A DNA stretch of 5,927 nucleotides from JAWXVD01 sp044425705 (GTDB lineage Bacteria > Bacillota > Clostridia > Lachnospirales > Lachnospiraceae): contig JAWXVD010000169.1 of assembly GCA_044425705.1 (NCBI GenBank), positions 1 through 5,927 on the forward strand. The letters are read 5' to 3'. Every line of letters begins with the position of its first letter. The first letter of the stretch is position 1. The position numbers and the translations under genes are program-made. This document shows positions 5,707-5,927 of this stretch, piece by piece. The notes under the pieces are model-generated. The model ran no database searches, was not told where the DNA came from, and was given only the letters and a program-made list of their open reading frames with translations.

Positions 5707-5927
5707 CTACCCAACTACCTTACCAAAAATTGTTAATAAATCAGTTTCGTCCACCGCTCTTGGTGGATATTTTTTATTTAGGGAGATTAAGAATAATCCC
5801 TCACTGTCATCCTGTAGCTTCTTACAGAACGCATCCCCGTTTAAGCAAAAGATTCCGATTTCTCCATTTTGGAGAGTATCTTGCTGATGAACCCAGATGA
5901 TTTGCTGATTGATATATTTAGGTTCCA
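5707..5927 (-). CDS. S24/LexA-like phage-type repressor, C-terminal part (runs off the window)
   Basis: On the minus strand the frame is open from the window edge to TAG at 5707-5709, giving 72 residues of the C-terminal end. The reading contains NQQIIWVHQQDTLQNGEIGI, FCLNGDAFCKKL and YPPRAVDETDLLTIFGKVVG. This is the beta-rich C-terminal fold of S24 peptidase-type repressors: a 'GEIGIFCLNGDAFCKKL' strand pair in which the lysine region corresponds to the catalytic Lys, then the closing FGKVVG strand. The N-terminal HTH and the catalytic Ser lie beyond the window. Such proteins are C1/LexA-like regulators of prophages and integrative elements that self-cleave on DNA damage. It is co-directional with the small xre gene, 84 bp upstream of it. 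A plus-strand frame over the same region is a shadow. Confidence 0.75.
   Translation of the reverse strand, partial: EPKYINQQIIWVHQQDTLQNGEIGIFCLNGDAFCKKLQDDSEGLFLISLNKKYPPRAVDETDLLTIFGKVVG

Noticed and set aside
5669..5887. Plus-strand open frame of 72 codons.
   Set aside because: It is the antisense of the S24-repressor C-terminus, which has clear family features.
1..5927. CRISPR array, tRNA or rRNA genes, transposase.
   Set aside because: No regularly spaced repeats, cloverleaf, rRNA-like sequence or transposase motif seen on either strand.

Overview
The window is AT-rich DNA with strong AGGAGG-type ribosome binding sites. The protein families resemble those of gut Clostridia (Lachnospiraceae-like Firmicutes); that assignment is inferred from codon and protein style, not from a database search. 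It reads as an accessory (mobile-element or defence-island) segment in which most genes are damaged, followed by one intact ATPase gene and a regulatory block.

Layout. (1) 1-285: the 3' end of an unrecognised minus-strand gene with a terminator, then an extended -10 promoter and a good RBS. (2) 286-774: a class I SAM methyltransferase that has lost its C-terminus. (3) 746-2510: a PLD-nuclease/SF2-helicase/DUF3427-like gene that begins out of frame inside the methyltransferase. It lacks its natural start and appears to carry an in-frame deletion between helicase motifs III and V, then a frame-changing deletion near 2045-2065. (4) 2523-3431: the C-terminal two thirds of an AlbA_2/Schlafen-type ATP-binding regulator. 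Its N-terminal domain is gone, and it is split by an ~85-bp insert carrying an in-frame stop. (5) 3599-5335: a near-consensus promoter, then an intact RloA/AbiL-type ATPase gene overlapping by 8 bp an RloB-like gene. The RloB-like gene appears to have an in-frame deletion that removes the centre of its TOPRIM-like domain. (6) 5416-5927, minus strand: a small complete XRE regulator and, upstream of it, the 3' end of an S24/LexA-type repressor running off the window.

The most unusual observation is that the insert in the AlbA-type gene is a diverged second copy of the xre upstream region. It matches 5621-5695 from the xre start codon through two palindromes that coincide with the xre promoter. 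Copy 2 (near 5650) looks functional: -35 TTGAAA, 17-bp spacer, -10 TACAAT, RBS GGAGA. Copy 1 (near 3000) keeps the palindromes and the -35 but has lost the TA of the -10 and the RBS.

No complete new system is evident. The best candidate for function is the rloA/rloB pair, with an intact ATPase and a shortened partner. The rest looks like a decaying defence region. Statements about missing segments rest on remembered family architecture and would need alignment to full-length homologues.
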